NCBI GenBank assembly: GCA_029959295.1 | Contig: JASCOH010000003.1 | Coordinates: 62,001 to 126,000 of the forward strand | Source of the DNA: Flavobacteriaceae bacterium PS02334 | GTDB taxonomy: Bacteria > Bacteroidota > Bacteroidia > Flavobacteriales > Flavobacteriaceae | DNA: 64,000 bases | Reading direction: 5' to 3' | In this document: piece after piece, positions 16,129 to 24,752 of the stretch | Numbering within the stretch: position 1 is the first letter of the stretch | Layout of the letters: the number at the start of each line of letters is the position of its first letter | Translations under genes and position numbers: made by a program | Notes under the pieces: generated by a model | What the model saw: only the letters and a program-made list of their open reading frames with translations | Databases searched by the model: none | What the model was told of the DNA's origin: nothing

Positions 16129-17679
16129 TTATTCGTTTTCAATATTATTTTTACGTTTCAAATACACCATTCCGATACAGAAGCTGATTGCTGCAATCAC
16201 GATCGGATACCACAAACCTTCGAGGTAAAATTCGGGGTCGCCTCCTTCTTTTGCATTAGTTACGAAATAGGTAGAAATTGCAGGAAGCAGTCCTCCGAAG
16301 ATACCATTTCCGATGTGATAAGGCAAGGACATTGACGTATATCTGATTTTTACCGGGAACATTTCGACTAAGAATGCGGCAATCGGACCATAAACCATCG
16401 TCACGAAAATTACCTGGATAAAAATCAAGAATATCAAGTTCCAGCGGTCGGTACTTGTGATTGTGACTGTCGTTTTTGTGTCAGCTTTTGCTACTCCTTT
16501 TTCATCTAAAATAGGTTTTCCGTCTTCAAGATGCAATGTTTTTACCTGTTGCCATTTTGTTCCGTCAGCAAATTCTTTTTTAGTTGTATAAATTGAATCG
16601 ATTTTCTGATGGCTGTTTTCTTTTGTAATTCCTGAGAATTCAGCTTTGTCAACAAGTTCGGTTTTTAAAGCGATATCTGTCGTTTGATACATGGCTTTGT
16701 AAATTGGTCTGTACAATAAAATTGCCAATAACATTCCCGCCATCATGATTGCTTTTCTGCCGATTTTGTCACTCAGCCATCCGAAGAATAAGAAGAATGG
16801 AGTTCCGAATAATAAAGCCAAACCTAATAATCCATCCGCTTGCGAAGAATCAACAAACATTACGGTTTTCAAGAAACTCATCGCATAAAATTGTCCTGTA
16901 TACCAAACTACACCTTGTCCCATTGCAGCTCCGAATAAAGCCAATAAGACGAATTTTAAGTTGTATTTGTTTCCGAAACTTTCTTTTAATGGATTCGTGC
17001 TCGTTTTTCCTTCGGCTTTCGCTTTTGCAAAAACTGGCGATTCGTCCATTTTTTTACGGATAATATACGATACGAAAACCATCAAGATGGAAACCCAGAA
17101 AGGTACTCTCCAACCCCACTCGTCGAATTGTTCCGGAGTCAAAATGGCTCTTGTTGCCAAGATTACCATTAATGAAATGAATAAACCGAATGTTGCCGTG
17201 GTTTGAATCCAAGAAGTCCAATAACCGCGTTCTCCAAGTGGCGCGTGTTCAGCGACATAAGTTGCCGCGCCGCCATATTCTCCACCTAAAGCCAAACCTT
17301 GCAATAATCTCAAAATCAATACTAAAAGCGGTGCCATAAATCCGATGGTTTCATACGCCGGAACGCAACCTATCAAGAAAGTGGCTCCTCCCATCAATAA
17401 AAGTGTAACCATAAATGTGTATTTTCTTCCGATCAAATCGCCTAATCTTCCGAAGAATAAAGCGCCAAATGGTCGAACGACGAAACCTGCGGCAAATGTT
17501 GCCAATGTAGATAAAAATGCCGCTGTCGGATTATCTGAAGGGAAGAATTTGGTGGAAATAACGACTGCCAAACTTCCGAAAATGTAGAAATCATACCACT
17601 CGATCAATGTTCCGAGTGAGGAAGCCGTGATGACTTTCCAAATTCCCTTTGTACTTGTTGTACCTGCTGTTGTACTCAT
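16129..17679 (-). CDS. MFS transporter, metabolite:H+ symporter type, with a hydrophilic insertion
   Basis: 516 residues, twelve membrane helices, with the duplicated MFS loop motifs GRLGDLIGRK (77-86) and SDKIGRK (303-309). It resembles the ProP/MHS family of proton symporters for small organic acids and osmolytes. Residues about 331-412, between the membrane segments of the second half, form an 80-residue hydrophilic Lys/Thr-rich insertion unusual for the family. The gene lies 26 bp after the porin on the same strand. With acs and the SSS-kinase nearby it is a reasonable candidate for uptake of acetate or another short acid, though substrate is not determined by sequence. Confidence 0.8.
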   Translation of the reverse strand: MSTTAGTTSTKGIWKVITASSLGTLIEWYDFYIFGSLAVVISTKFFPSDNPTAAFLSTLATFAAGFVVRPFGALFFGRLGDLIGRKYTFMVTLLLMGGATFLIGCVPAYETIGFMAPLLVLILRLLQGLALGGEYGGAATYVAEHAPLGERGYWTSWIQTTATFGLFISLMVILATRAILTPEQFDEWGWRVPFWVSILMVFVSYIIRKKMDESPVFAKAKAEGKTSTNPLKESFGNKYNLKFVLLALFGAAMGQGVVWYTGQFYAMSFLKTVMFVDSSQADGLLGLALLFGTPFFLFFGWLSDKIGRKAIMMAGMLLAILLYRPIYKAMYQTTDIALKTELVDKAEFSGITKENSHQKIDSIYTTKKEFADGTKWQQVKTLHLEDGKPILDEKGVAKADTKTTVTITSTDRWNLIFLIFIQVIFVTMVYGPIAAFLVEMFPVKIRYTSMSLPYHIGNGIFGGLLPAISTYFVTNAKEGGDPEFYLEGLWYPIVIAAISFCIGMVYLKRKNNIENE

Positions 17680-17705
17680 ATTAATAGTTTTTAGATGTAT
17701 TAATT

Positions 17706-19091
17706 TTATAAATAAATTTGCAATTGAACCGTGAATTCTCCTTTCAATGTATCGACTTCGCCTGGTGTCAAATAAACCGGTCTTGTAGAATATTGAGTGG
17801 TAATTTTAGCGTGATGGCCGTCTAAGAAGAAGTTCGCCCCGATGTCAAATTGGCTGCTTGATTTGTCTAAAGCTTCGAAATTTTTATAGGTATAAGCTCC
17901 ATAAGGTTGAATTCTCACTTTTGGTTTTTCTTGGGCAGTTGGCAATAAAATTCCCGCTTGTGTGTACCAAATATTTCCGGTTCCCATCATCGGCTGTAAA
18001 TTTCCTGCGCCTGCCAAAGCGCGTTGGCCTGTAAAATCTTCTGCCGGAGCCGCTGTTCCGACATTCATAATTCCAAGATTTCTCAAATAATTCGGACCAA
18101 AATCATAATTGTAAAAAACAGAATAAGCGGTGATTGCCATCTTTTTTTCAGGTTTCCCGATTGGCATATCTACAAAAACGTCTGCAGAAAGCAATGTAAT
18201 GTCATGTTTGTCAATATTTCCTGCTACTGAAGTTCTTGTAGCATCTGGAGCATTATAAAAACCAGCTCCGATATTGAAAACTTTTTTAGTTCCAAGGTAA
18301 GAACCCACTTTATAAGGAAGTAAATTTGACTCAATATCTAAAAATTGGTATTCAAAATAACCTGCTTTTGACCATTTTGTATTGCCACTGTTGTCAACAG
18401 CAACCGCTAAATCTGAAGTTGGTACATCAACAGGCGCTAAATTTGTGGCAAAAGGTTTGTTGTAGCTTACCCTATATTCAAATTTCCCATATTTTCCTTT
18501 GGCAAATAATCCGCCTTGGCGGGCAAATTGATCTGAATTTTCAATCAAAGGCCAGTTAAAAATCGGAGCGTCAATGGCCAGATAATTCAAAGTGGAAGAC
18601 ATTGTCATGCGCGAAAGTCCCATATAATAATGCAAACCGCCACCTAAAGAAAGACTGAATTTTTTGTCCGCTTGCGGTACTACGACAGCATATTCATTCC
18701 AAGCATCATGGAAAAATAATCCTGGTTTTTTGCCCTGCCCATAACCGCCGGTTCCCGTAGTTCCTGCAGCGCCACCGTTTGTGAAAGTCTGATTGTTTAT
18801 TCCAAAATGGGTCACAATCATGTAACGCGGGGAAAGTTGCGCATGCAAAAGGATTCTGAGCCTTCTGTTTCCGATATCAGTACTGGAAGAAGCTTCTTCG
18901 CCATTGATTACCGTTCCGGGATTCATGTCTGAAGAGCGAAACCAGATTTGGTTCCAAGCCAAAACCCTGAGGTATTTTGAGCCGTCTTCTTTTAAGTTGA
19001 ATTTTAAGCCACTTCCATAGTCGGGAGAACCTTGTGAATATCCCGAAAGGGAGGAAAACAAAACAGCTGCAATCAAAGAAATTCTTTTCAT
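17706..19091 (-). CDS. Outer-membrane porin-like beta-barrel
   Basis: 461 residues with a signal peptide (about 1-19, ending at Gly-Tyr-Ser-Gln). The mature protein alternates strands rich in Tyr, Phe and Gly and has Gly/Thr-rich loops such as the segment 'GGAAGTTGTGGYGQGKK', and its last strand ends FTVQLQIYL, the aromatic terminal strand needed for assembly. It looks like a 16-stranded porin, but no specific family is assigned. First gene of an operon with the MFS carrier and a small membrane protein, which would give a matching outer- and inner-membrane route. Confidence 0.75.
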   Translation of the reverse strand: MKRISLIAAVLFSSLSGYSQGSPDYGSGLKFNLKEDGSKYLRVLAWNQIWFRSSDMNPGTVINGEEASSSTDIGNRRLRILLHAQLSPRYMIVTHFGINNQTFTNGGAAGTTGTGGYGQGKKPGLFFHDAWNEYAVVVPQADKKFSLSLGGGLHYYMGLSRMTMSSTLNYLAIDAPIFNWPLIENSDQFARQGGLFAKGKYGKFEYRVSYNKPFATNLAPVDVPTSDLAVAVDNSGNTKWSKAGYFEYQFLDIESNLLPYKVGSYLGTKKVFNIGAGFYNAPDATRTSVAGNIDKHDITLLSADVFVDMPIGKPEKKMAITAYSVFYNYDFGPNYLRNLGIMNVGTAAPAEDFTGQRALAGAGNLQPMMGTGNIWYTQAGILLPTAQEKPKVRIQPYGAYTYKNFEALDKSSSQFDIGANFFLDGHHAKITTQYSTRPVYLTPGEVDTLKGEFTVQLQIYL

Positions 19092-19195
19092 AATTTAGTT
19101 TGTTTATTCGGTTAGTACTTGTTATTTGCACTACCAAATTCAAAAAATCTATCCATGAAAAAAATATTGGTATATATAATTGTAAAGTGATATAG

Positions 19196-19615
19196 CTAAT
19201 CTTTAAAACGCTCCCATTTTATAAGCATAAATTTATCGCCAAGTTCGGTAATAATCATTCCGGCACCCGATAATTGGTCTTTGTTTTTAAGGTATTCAAT
19301 AAGTTCTAAGTGGTTGTAAATCTTATAGGTTGGATGATAATCAGCATGCGAAGGTTTTTTAATTTTAAATTCCTTGATCCAATTGCTTACCGTAACGTGG
19401 GAAACCCCGATAATCCTTTCGATTTCTCTAAAACTCAAGCCTTCTAAGTATAGTTGCAATGCTTTAGTTACATAATAATTATCTATCTTTTTTCCTATTT
19501 TATTTACCGTAAAATAATAGTTGCATTTTTTGCATAAATACCTTTGTCTGTCTTTGATGACACCGCTTTTTACGATTGCATTTCCTTGGCATTTTGGGCA
19601 GGCTAAAATCTTCAT
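19196..19615 (-). CDS. IS1-InsA-like zinc ribbon/HTH protein, probably domesticated
   Basis: ATG 19615 is preferred over an ORF extension of 12 codons, since the region before it looks like a promoter (TATATTTA). The 139-residue protein has a Zn-ribbon with C6-x2-C9 and C28-x2-C31 of IS1 InsA type, then a helix-turn-helix (about 55-80, FREIERIIGVSHVTVSNW). The remaining 60 residues are unlike InsB. No DDE transposase follows, there are no flanking inverted repeats, and the gene is intact. It lies alone 104 bp upstream of the porin operon on the same strand, so I infer a regulator of that operon. Confidence 0.65.
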   Translation of the reverse strand: MKILACPKCQGNAIVKSGVIKDRQRYLCKKCNYYFTVNKIGKKIDNYYVTKALQLYLEGLSFREIERIIGVSHVTVSNWIKEFKIKKPSHADYHPTYKIYNHLELIEYLKNKDQLSGAGMIITELGDKFMLIKWERFKD

Positions 19616-19846
19616 ATATATAAATTTTGCATAAATATACCAATTTAGCAATTATATAAAAATAGATAATACAAAAAAAAGTCATTATTTTTATTTACAA
19701 TATAATTTTAAACCAAAAATTATAAATAATATATGATATTTTGACGTAATTAATATTTCTAAAATTTCACAATCTTTTTATTGACATTCCATGCAACCTT
19801 TTTAATTTTAAGATCGTCTATGAAATATAACCTCAAATTACAAACA

Positions 19847-20245
19847 ATGAAAAGAATAGTACTATTAGCGATTATTGCCATTACATTAACGAGTTGCAGA
19901 GTTACCAAAACCTTTACCCTGCTTAATGCAAAAGGAAGTTCAAACAATACTGAAATGGCATTCTTGAAAAACAAACAAGAAAGATTCGCTTTTTTAGATT
20001 TATCAGAGGACCAAAAGCAAAAAGCAGTGCAAATTTGGGAGACCGAAAAGCAAGAATTAGGTGATGCTTATTCGAAAAAAAACAAGGAAATTGCTCAAAT
20101 AATTTATAAGTCAGAAACCAGTATGAGAAGTCTTTTGACTGAAGAACAATTGACAAAATACAGAGAAAAATATAAAGGCCTTTTAACTTCGGCTGGCTTA
20201 AATGACAAACAATTAGAAGAATTAAAACGTATTTACAAGCTATAA
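19847..20245 (+). CDS. Lipoprotein, helical, DUF-like
   Basis: ATG 19847 is preferred to in-frame ATGs at 19781 and 19820, because it gives a clean lipoprotein signal (MKRIVLLAIIAITLTSC, lipobox LTSC at residue 17). The 132-residue protein then has a strongly helical, Lys/Glu-rich region with the phrase 'LDLSEDQKQKAVQIWETEK' resembling Spy/CpxP-like or Bacteroidota helical lipoproteins. It probably faces the periplasm. It is monocistronic with a strong terminator following. Function unknown. Confidence 0.65.
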   Translation: MKRIVLLAIIAITLTSCRVTKTFTLLNAKGSSNNTEMAFLKNKQERFAFLDLSEDQKQKAVQIWETEKQELGDAYSKKNKEIAQIIYKSETSMRSLLTEEQLTKYREKYKGLLTSAGLNDKQLEELKRIYKL

Positions 20246-20283
20246 AAAAAGGCTGTTTTCTAAATTGAAAACAGCCTTTTTTG
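20244..20283. terminator. Bidirectional terminator after the lipoprotein
   Basis: An AAAAAAGGCTGTTTTC / GAAAACAGCCTTTTTT stem (about 20245-20260, 20267-20282), with runs of A on the left and T on the right. Convergent genes on each side share it. Confidence 0.85.
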
Positions 20284-20297
20284 CAATTAATTTACTC

Positions 20298-20834
20298 TTA
20301 TAATTTTACTTCGCCTTCAATCGAATCATCATAAGTCTGCCCAATTGCGGCGCCGATTAATCTTTTTACTGTCGCGACTGCCATTCCATGCTTGGTTTCC
20401 CAGTAATATCCTTCGGTTGGCGTTACTTTTATGACCGTAATTCTTGGATCGTCTTGGCCTTCAGTAAACCACGTTTTCATAGTCGGATCCCAAAGTTCCT
20501 TGATTTTTTCTTTGTCTTTGGAAATTGTTGCTTTTCCATAAAGTGTCAAGAAATTGCTATAAGAAGATCCTTGAAAAAGCAATTGAACCGCAGGATCTGC
20601 TTCAATTTCTTTATTCTTATGGCTGTCAGATGCACTCAAAAACCAAAGATTTCCGGCATCGTCAATTTTTTCTGGCGCCATTGGCCTTGTGGCAAAAGCT
20701 TCTCCAGAAACGATTTTTGTACAGAAAAAGCACCCTCCGGCCTTGTCTGCTAATTCTTTAATTTTTTCCAAGGCTTCCTTCCCAATTAGATTTTCAAAAT
20801 TATCTTCTGGCTGATTTTTGTTGATACTGTCCAT
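20298..20834 (-). CDS. Pyridoxamine 5'-phosphate oxidase-fold (flavin split-barrel) protein
   Basis: ATG 20834 gives 178 residues; an in-frame upstream start (20873) would add a non-conserved tail. The split-barrel FMN-binding fold shows in the phrase FATRPMAPEKIDDAGNLWFL, followed by 'LLFQGSSYSNFLTLYGKATI' and the YYWETKHG strand. The family includes general stress proteins (GsiB/YdaG-like) and pyridoxamine oxidases. The catalytic pattern of PdxH is not obvious, so a stress-related flavin protein is more likely. Cytoplasmic, monocistronic. Confidence 0.75.
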   Translation of the reverse strand: MDSINKNQPEDNFENLIGKEALEKIKELADKAGGCFFCTKIVSGEAFATRPMAPEKIDDAGNLWFLSASDSHKNKEIEADPAVQLLFQGSSYSNFLTLYGKATISKDKEKIKELWDPTMKTWFTEGQDDPRITVIKVTPTEGYYWETKHGMAVATVKRLIGAAIGQTYDDSIEGEVKL

Positions 20835-20990
20835 TTTTGTTTTGTTTAAAGTTTTTATTAAAATTAGGAACAAAATATTTTTTCGTGTTATGCTTTTGCT
20901 TGGATTTGTTGCAGAATTACAAATGTGTTTTTTATGCTTTCCTTACGAATTTTGCTATTTAAAATTTCATAACTTCAATAGAAAAATATC

Positions 20991-21722
20991 ATGCCTGAAG
21001 GTCCGAGTATTGTCATATTAAAGGAATTGGTTGCGCCATTTGCCGGCAAAGAAATTATTGCTGTTGAAGGAGATGCAAAAATTGACCAGGAAAGATTGGA
21101 AAACCAAGCCGTAAAATCATTTGAAAGCTGGGGAAAACATTTCCTGATTTCTTTAGAAGGATTTACAATTCGTATTCATTTTCTGCTTTTTGGAAGTTAT
21201 CTTATCAATGAACGGAAAGCTTCGAAACCAAAGTTGAGTCTGTTTTTCAAGGAAGGAGAAATTAATTTTTATGCGTGCGCTATAAAAGTTTTAGAAGGCG
21301 ATATCAATTCACATTATGACTGGAGCGGAGATGTGATGAACGAAAAATGGGATTCTAAGAAAGCCAAGAAAAAGCTGAAAGAAATTCCGAATAAGATGAT
21401 CTGCGACGCGCTTTTGGAACAGGAAATTTTTTCTGGCGTTGGAAATATAATCAAGAACGAAGTGCTGTATCGCGTTCGGGTTCATCCAAAATCTTTGGTT
21501 GGAAAAATTCCTTCCAGAAAAATGACTGAAATTATTGAGGAAGCACAGAAATATAGCTTTGATTTCTTGAATTGGAAGAAGAAAAATGAGCTGAAAAAAC
21601 ATTGGCTGGCACATACGAAAAAGACCTGTCTTCGCTGTAACCTGCCAATTATAAAAGAATATACAGGAGTAAAAAAACGCAGAAGCTTTTATTGTGAAAA
21701 TTGCCAAAAATTTTACGAATGA
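20991..21722 (+). CDS. Fpg/Nei family DNA glycosylase
   Basis: 243 residues. After Met removal the N-terminal Pro2-Glu3 is the usual catalytic pair for Schiff-base formation (MPEGP). A Lys in the WGKH segment (about residue 49) matches the conserved beta-hairpin Lys. A helix-two-turn-helix lies around 130-170 (IFSGVGNIIKNEVLYR), and a C-terminal zinc finger has C-x2-C...C-x2-C (CLRC ... CENC) with the intercalating-loop Arg pair. The enzyme would excise oxidised bases from DNA. It is closer to Nei/endonuclease VIII than to MutM. Its stop overlaps the ATG of the DUF72 gene. Confidence 0.9.
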   Translation: MPEGPSIVILKELVAPFAGKEIIAVEGDAKIDQERLENQAVKSFESWGKHFLISLEGFTIRIHFLLFGSYLINERKASKPKLSLFFKEGEINFYACAIKVLEGDINSHYDWSGDVMNEKWDSKKAKKKLKEIPNKMICDALLEQEIFSGVGNIIKNEVLYRVRVHPKSLVGKIPSRKMTEIIEEAQKYSFDFLNWKKKNELKKHWLAHTKKTCLRCNLPIIKEYTGVKKRRSFYCENCQKFYE

Positions 21723-22441
21723 AAAATTTAAAAATACATATCGGCTGTTCAAGTTATTATAATTCCAACTGGAAGCCAGAGTTTTATCCAGAAGGTTTGG
21801 CCAAAAGCAAATGGTTCGAGTATTATTGTGAGCATTTTTCAACTTATGAAATGAATGGAACTTTTTACAAGGCGCCAACTTTAAAAGTAATGCAGAATTG
21901 GCACGATAAAAGTCCTGAAGGTTTTGTTTATGCCGTAAAAGCACCAAAAATAATTACGCATTTAAAGAAATTTAAAGATTGCAAAGAAGAAATAAATATA
22001 TTTTATGAGGTTTGCAAAAAAGGCTTGAAAGATAAATTAGGACCTATTCTTTTTCAGCTTCCACCAAGTTTTCATTACAGTCAAGAAAATTTAGAATTGA
22101 TTGTAGATAATTTAGATTCAAATTTTAAAAATGCTGTAGAATTTAGGCATCAAAGCTGGTGGAAGAAAGAAGTTTTTGATATTTTAGAAGAGCACAAATT
22201 AAGCTTCTGCAATGTGAGCCATCCTGCCCTGCCCGATTCTATTTCTAAAACAAATTCTATCGGCTATTTAAGATTTCATGGAAGCCCGAAAATGTTTTAT
22301 TCAAGCTATGACAAAGCCTATTTAGAAGAAATTTTGTCAAAAATAAGAGAAAAATCGTTTGAAGAATTTTATATTTATTTCAATAATACAGCAAGCACGG
22401 CCGGGGTTTTGAACGCATTGGTCATGAAAAAATTGACCTAG
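21719..22441 (+). CDS. DUF72 family protein
   Basis: ATG 21719 overlaps the TGA of the glycosylase gene as ATGA, so it is preferred to an in-frame ATG 18 bp upstream; it gives 240 residues. The DUF72 family has a TIM-barrel fold; seen here are HIGCSSYYNSNWKPEFYPEG, 'YEMNGTFYKAP', AVEFRHQSWW and 'YLRFHG' motifs. The family is not assigned a reaction, but this coupling to a DNA-repair glycosylase is suggestive. It ends overlapping the convergent response-regulator gene by 4 bp. Confidence 0.85.
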   Translation: MKNLKIHIGCSSYYNSNWKPEFYPEGLAKSKWFEYYCEHFSTYEMNGTFYKAPTLKVMQNWHDKSPEGFVYAVKAPKIITHLKKFKDCKEEINIFYEVCKKGLKDKLGPILFQLPPSFHYSQENLELIVDNLDSNFKNAVEFRHQSWWKKEVFDILEEHKLSFCNVSHPALPDSISKTNSIGYLRFHGSPKMFYSSYDKAYLEEILSKIREKSFEEFYIYFNNTASTAGVLNALVMKKLT

Positions 22442-22845
22442 GCTTTTACGAAATTATCAATAAGCCTTTTTAAGACGGCTTTCATTTCTGAGATTTCAGG
22501 TGGCTTTATGATAAAATCACTTGTCCCTAATGATTTAAAAGCTTTAATCACGACTTCGCTGACACTGTTTGAATAAATCACGCTCTTGATTTGATCAAAA
22601 TTTGAATATTTTCTCATCTCCTGCACTAATTCTAGGCCGTTTGTCAAAGGCATGTGCATATCTATAAAAACGATGTCAGGGCGTTTTTTCCTGCCGTTTT
22701 TAATAGAATCCAAAAAATCTTTCGGCGTACTAAAATATTGAAAAGAATAATCCACATCAATCTCATTGAGAGCGATTTGAAATATGAATTTTTCATCGCT
22801 GTCATCGTCTACCAGAGCAATATCTATTTTTTTTGAATTCTTCAT
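22438..22845 (-). CDS. Receiver-only response regulator
   Basis: 135 residues, a single CheY-like receiver. The acidic pair DDD at 13-15 follows the initial IDIALV strand; the phospho-acceptor Asp lies in 'IVFIDMHMPLTNG' and Lys in 'FIIKPPEI'. It has no output domain. A 143-bp gap separates it from the CheB gene on the same strand, so it may be separately transcribed but belongs to the same signalling region. It sits closest to the Rcp1/CheY-type regulators that act by protein binding. Confidence 0.85.
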   Translation of the reverse strand: MKNSKKIDIALVDDDSDEKFIFQIALNEIDVDYSFQYFSTPKDFLDSIKNGRKKRPDIVFIDMHMPLTNGLELVQEMRKYSNFDQIKSVIYSNSVSEVVIKAFKSLGTSDFIIKPPEISEMKAVLKRLIDNFVKA

Positions 22846-22988
22846 AAATAAGGATGTCTTCAGTAAATATAGTTTAATGTAGCGTATTAATTATAAAACA
22901 ATTGTTAAACATTTGAATTTTACTGTTGATTAATCATAAAATACAGCCTTTTCGACTGAAAATCGGATAGTTATAATTTAAGTAAATT

Positions 22989-23573
22989 TTATGAATTTAT
23001 TGCAGAAATTAATTTTAAAATTTCTTCTTCATCTAAAATAAAGTCTGGTGAAGTGTAGGTAACGGCATTTTGGGGCATAAACGGCATTTTTGAATTCTCA
23101 GGTTTTTGGACAATAATAGTTCCTCCAGATTTTTTAACTTCAATAAGCCCTTGGGTGCCGTCAGCATTTGCGCCAGAAAGCAAAATCGCAACAAGGGAAG
23201 ATCCATAAATGGCAGCAGCAGATTCAAAAGACACATCTATGCTCGGACGGCTGAAATTTACTTTTTCAGAAATATCTAAGGAAAGCAGATCATTTTTTTC
23301 AAATAAAAGATGGTAATCTGACGGAGCGATATAAATAAATCCAGGCAAGAGCTTCAATTTATCTTCAACTTCTTTTACAGGAATTTGAGACTTTAGCGCA
23401 AATAATTCTTCCAGAAGCGAATCTTCAGTATTTTTTCGATGCAAGACAATTACGATTGCAAAAGAAGAAACCGGACCCAATTTAGGAAAGATTTTCATCA
23501 GCACTTCCAGGCTTCCGGCTGAACCGCCAATGATTAATACTTTGCAGCCTGATATTAATTTATTTTCCTCCAT
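22989..23573 (-). CDS. cheB: CheB-type methylesterase domain protein without receiver
   Basis: 194 residues, only the CheB methylesterase domain. The catalytic triad is visible as Ser18 in GGSAGS, His45 in VLHRKN and Asp138 in SGANADGTQG. The usual N-terminal receiver of CheB is absent. Its 5' end overlaps the CheR gene by 19 bp. No chemoreceptor, CheA or CheW is nearby, so the substrate of methyl-ester hydrolysis is more likely a sensor kinase of the cluster, such as the CHASE3 kinase, than a chemotaxis receptor. This is inference. Confidence 0.85.
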   Translation of the reverse strand: MEENKLISGCKVLIIGGSAGSLEVLMKIFPKLGPVSSFAIVIVLHRKNTEDSLLEELFALKSQIPVKEVEDKLKLLPGFIYIAPSDYHLLFEKNDLLSLDISEKVNFSRPSIDVSFESAAAIYGSSLVAILLSGANADGTQGLIEVKKSGGTIIVQKPENSKMPFMPQNAVTYTSPDFILDEEEILKLISAINS

Positions 23574-24364
23574 ATTTTTTCTTTCTCAAATTGTTGGAAT
23601 CTGCTTTTTAGATGAGAAAATTTAATCGTTTCTTTTGTTCCCAAAGCCAGAAAACCCAGTTTTGCCAAGCTGTCATCAAAAAGCTTCAAGGCTCTTTCTT
23701 GCAAATCTTTATCAAAATAAATCAGCACGTTTCGGCATAAAATCAGGTCAAATTCATTGAAAGAAGTGTCAGAAATCAGGTTGTGCTGTGAGAAAACCAT
23801 TTTTTCAAGCAAATCTTCTTCAAATTTAGCCAAGCCATAATTTGCCGTATAATAATGTGAAAAATCTTTTTTTCCGCCAGAAGCCATATAATTTTCAGAA
23901 TACTGCTTCATCATCTGAAGCGGAAAAATTCCTTTTCGCGCAGTTTCCAGCACAATTCCGTTTAAATCTGTGGCATAAATAAGCGATTTGTGCAATAAAT
24001 TGGCCTCTTTCAGCAAAATTGCCATCGAAAAAACTTCTTCGCCCGTAGAACAGCCGGCATGCCACAATCGAATAAATGGTTTTGTTCCTAAAACGGGAAG
24101 AATTTCATTTCGCAATACTTTGTAAAACAACGGATCGCGAAACATCTCTGTCACGTTTACCGTAATTTCTTCCACCATCCGCTTGAAATATTCAGGATCA
24201 GTTTTTACTCTTATCAAAAATTCTGAAAAATTTAAAAATCCATCCAATTGAATTAATCGGTAGACACGCCTTTTAAATGATGCCTGGGAATAGCCACTGA
24301 AATCTAATCCATAGTATTCAAATACATCGTTGATCAATATTTCGATTTCGCGGTCTTCTATCAT
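23555..24364 (-). CDS. cheR: CheR-type protein-glutamate methyltransferase
   Basis: 269 residues. An N-terminal helical domain (about 1-90, including FKRRVYRLIQ) precedes the SAM-binding Rossmann domain with motifs GCSTGEE (about 124-130), 'ATDLNGIVLETARKG', and NVLIYFD (about 210-216). This is the CheR fold which methylates glutamates of signal-receptor coiled coils with SAM. It overlaps the CheB gene, so the pair is a methylation-demethylation unit. It lies downstream of several sensor kinase genes and seems to act on one of them. Confidence 0.9.
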   Translation of the reverse strand: MIEDREIEILINDVFEYYGLDFSGYSQASFKRRVYRLIQLDGFLNFSEFLIRVKTDPEYFKRMVEEITVNVTEMFRDPLFYKVLRNEILPVLGTKPFIRLWHAGCSTGEEVFSMAILLKEANLLHKSLIYATDLNGIVLETARKGIFPLQMMKQYSENYMASGGKKDFSHYYTANYGLAKFEEDLLEKMVFSQHNLISDTSFNEFDLILCRNVLIYFDKDLQERALKLFDDSLAKLGFLALGTKETIKFSHLKSRFQQFEKEKIWRKIN

Positions 24365-24370
24365 AACGAT

Positions 24371-24739
24371 TTACTCAATTTTATTTAAAAGCAATAATAA
24401 TTTATCCACATCTACAGGTTTTGAAATATAATCGTCGGCACCAGCCATCAGACATTTTTCTCTGTCGCCTACCATTGCCTGCGCAGTGACTGAAACTAAT
24501 AAAGTGGACTCTCTTTTTGGGATACTTTTGATTAGAGGAATTGCTTCATATCCGTCCATATCAGGCATCATCATGTCGATAAGAATGGCGTCAATTTTTT
24601 CATCGCTTTTCAATATTTCCAAGGCTTCACTTGCACTCAAGCAAGACAAGCATTCAAATGATTTGGCTCGCAATGTAGCGGAAAGCGCGAAAATATTTCT
24701 TGCATCATCGTCAATAATCAAAACTCTTTTTTTCTGCAT
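24371..24739 (-). CDS. Receiver-only response regulator
   Basis: ATG 24739 is preferred over ATG 24766, which would overlap the upstream kinase by 14 bp; the chosen start leaves 13 bp and gives 122 residues. A single receiver with acidic pocket IIDDDARN, acceptor Asp in LIDMMMPDMDGYE and Lys in YISKPVD. Its closest relative in the window is the third receiver of the big hybrid kinase (DDDVRNIYS, 'MMPNMDGYE', ITKPVDVDQ), so it may be a duplicated copy of that receiver that takes its output. Confidence 0.85.
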   Translation of the reverse strand: MQKKRVLIIDDDARNIFALSATLRAKSFECLSCLSASEALEILKSDEKIDAILIDMMMPDMDGYEAIPLIKSIPKRESTLLVSVTAQAMVGDREKCLMAGADDYISKPVDVDKLLLLLNKIE

Positions 24740-24752
24740 TTTTTGAGTTTTT

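Noticed and set aside
18877-19143. 88-codon minus-strand ORF overlapping the porin start
   Set aside because: Out of frame with the porin and reads through its signal-peptide region; shadow of the real gene.
19196-19615. Active IS1 insertion sequence
   Set aside because: No InsB DDE domain, no terminal inverted repeats and no target duplication are seen; only the InsA-like DNA-binding domain remains.
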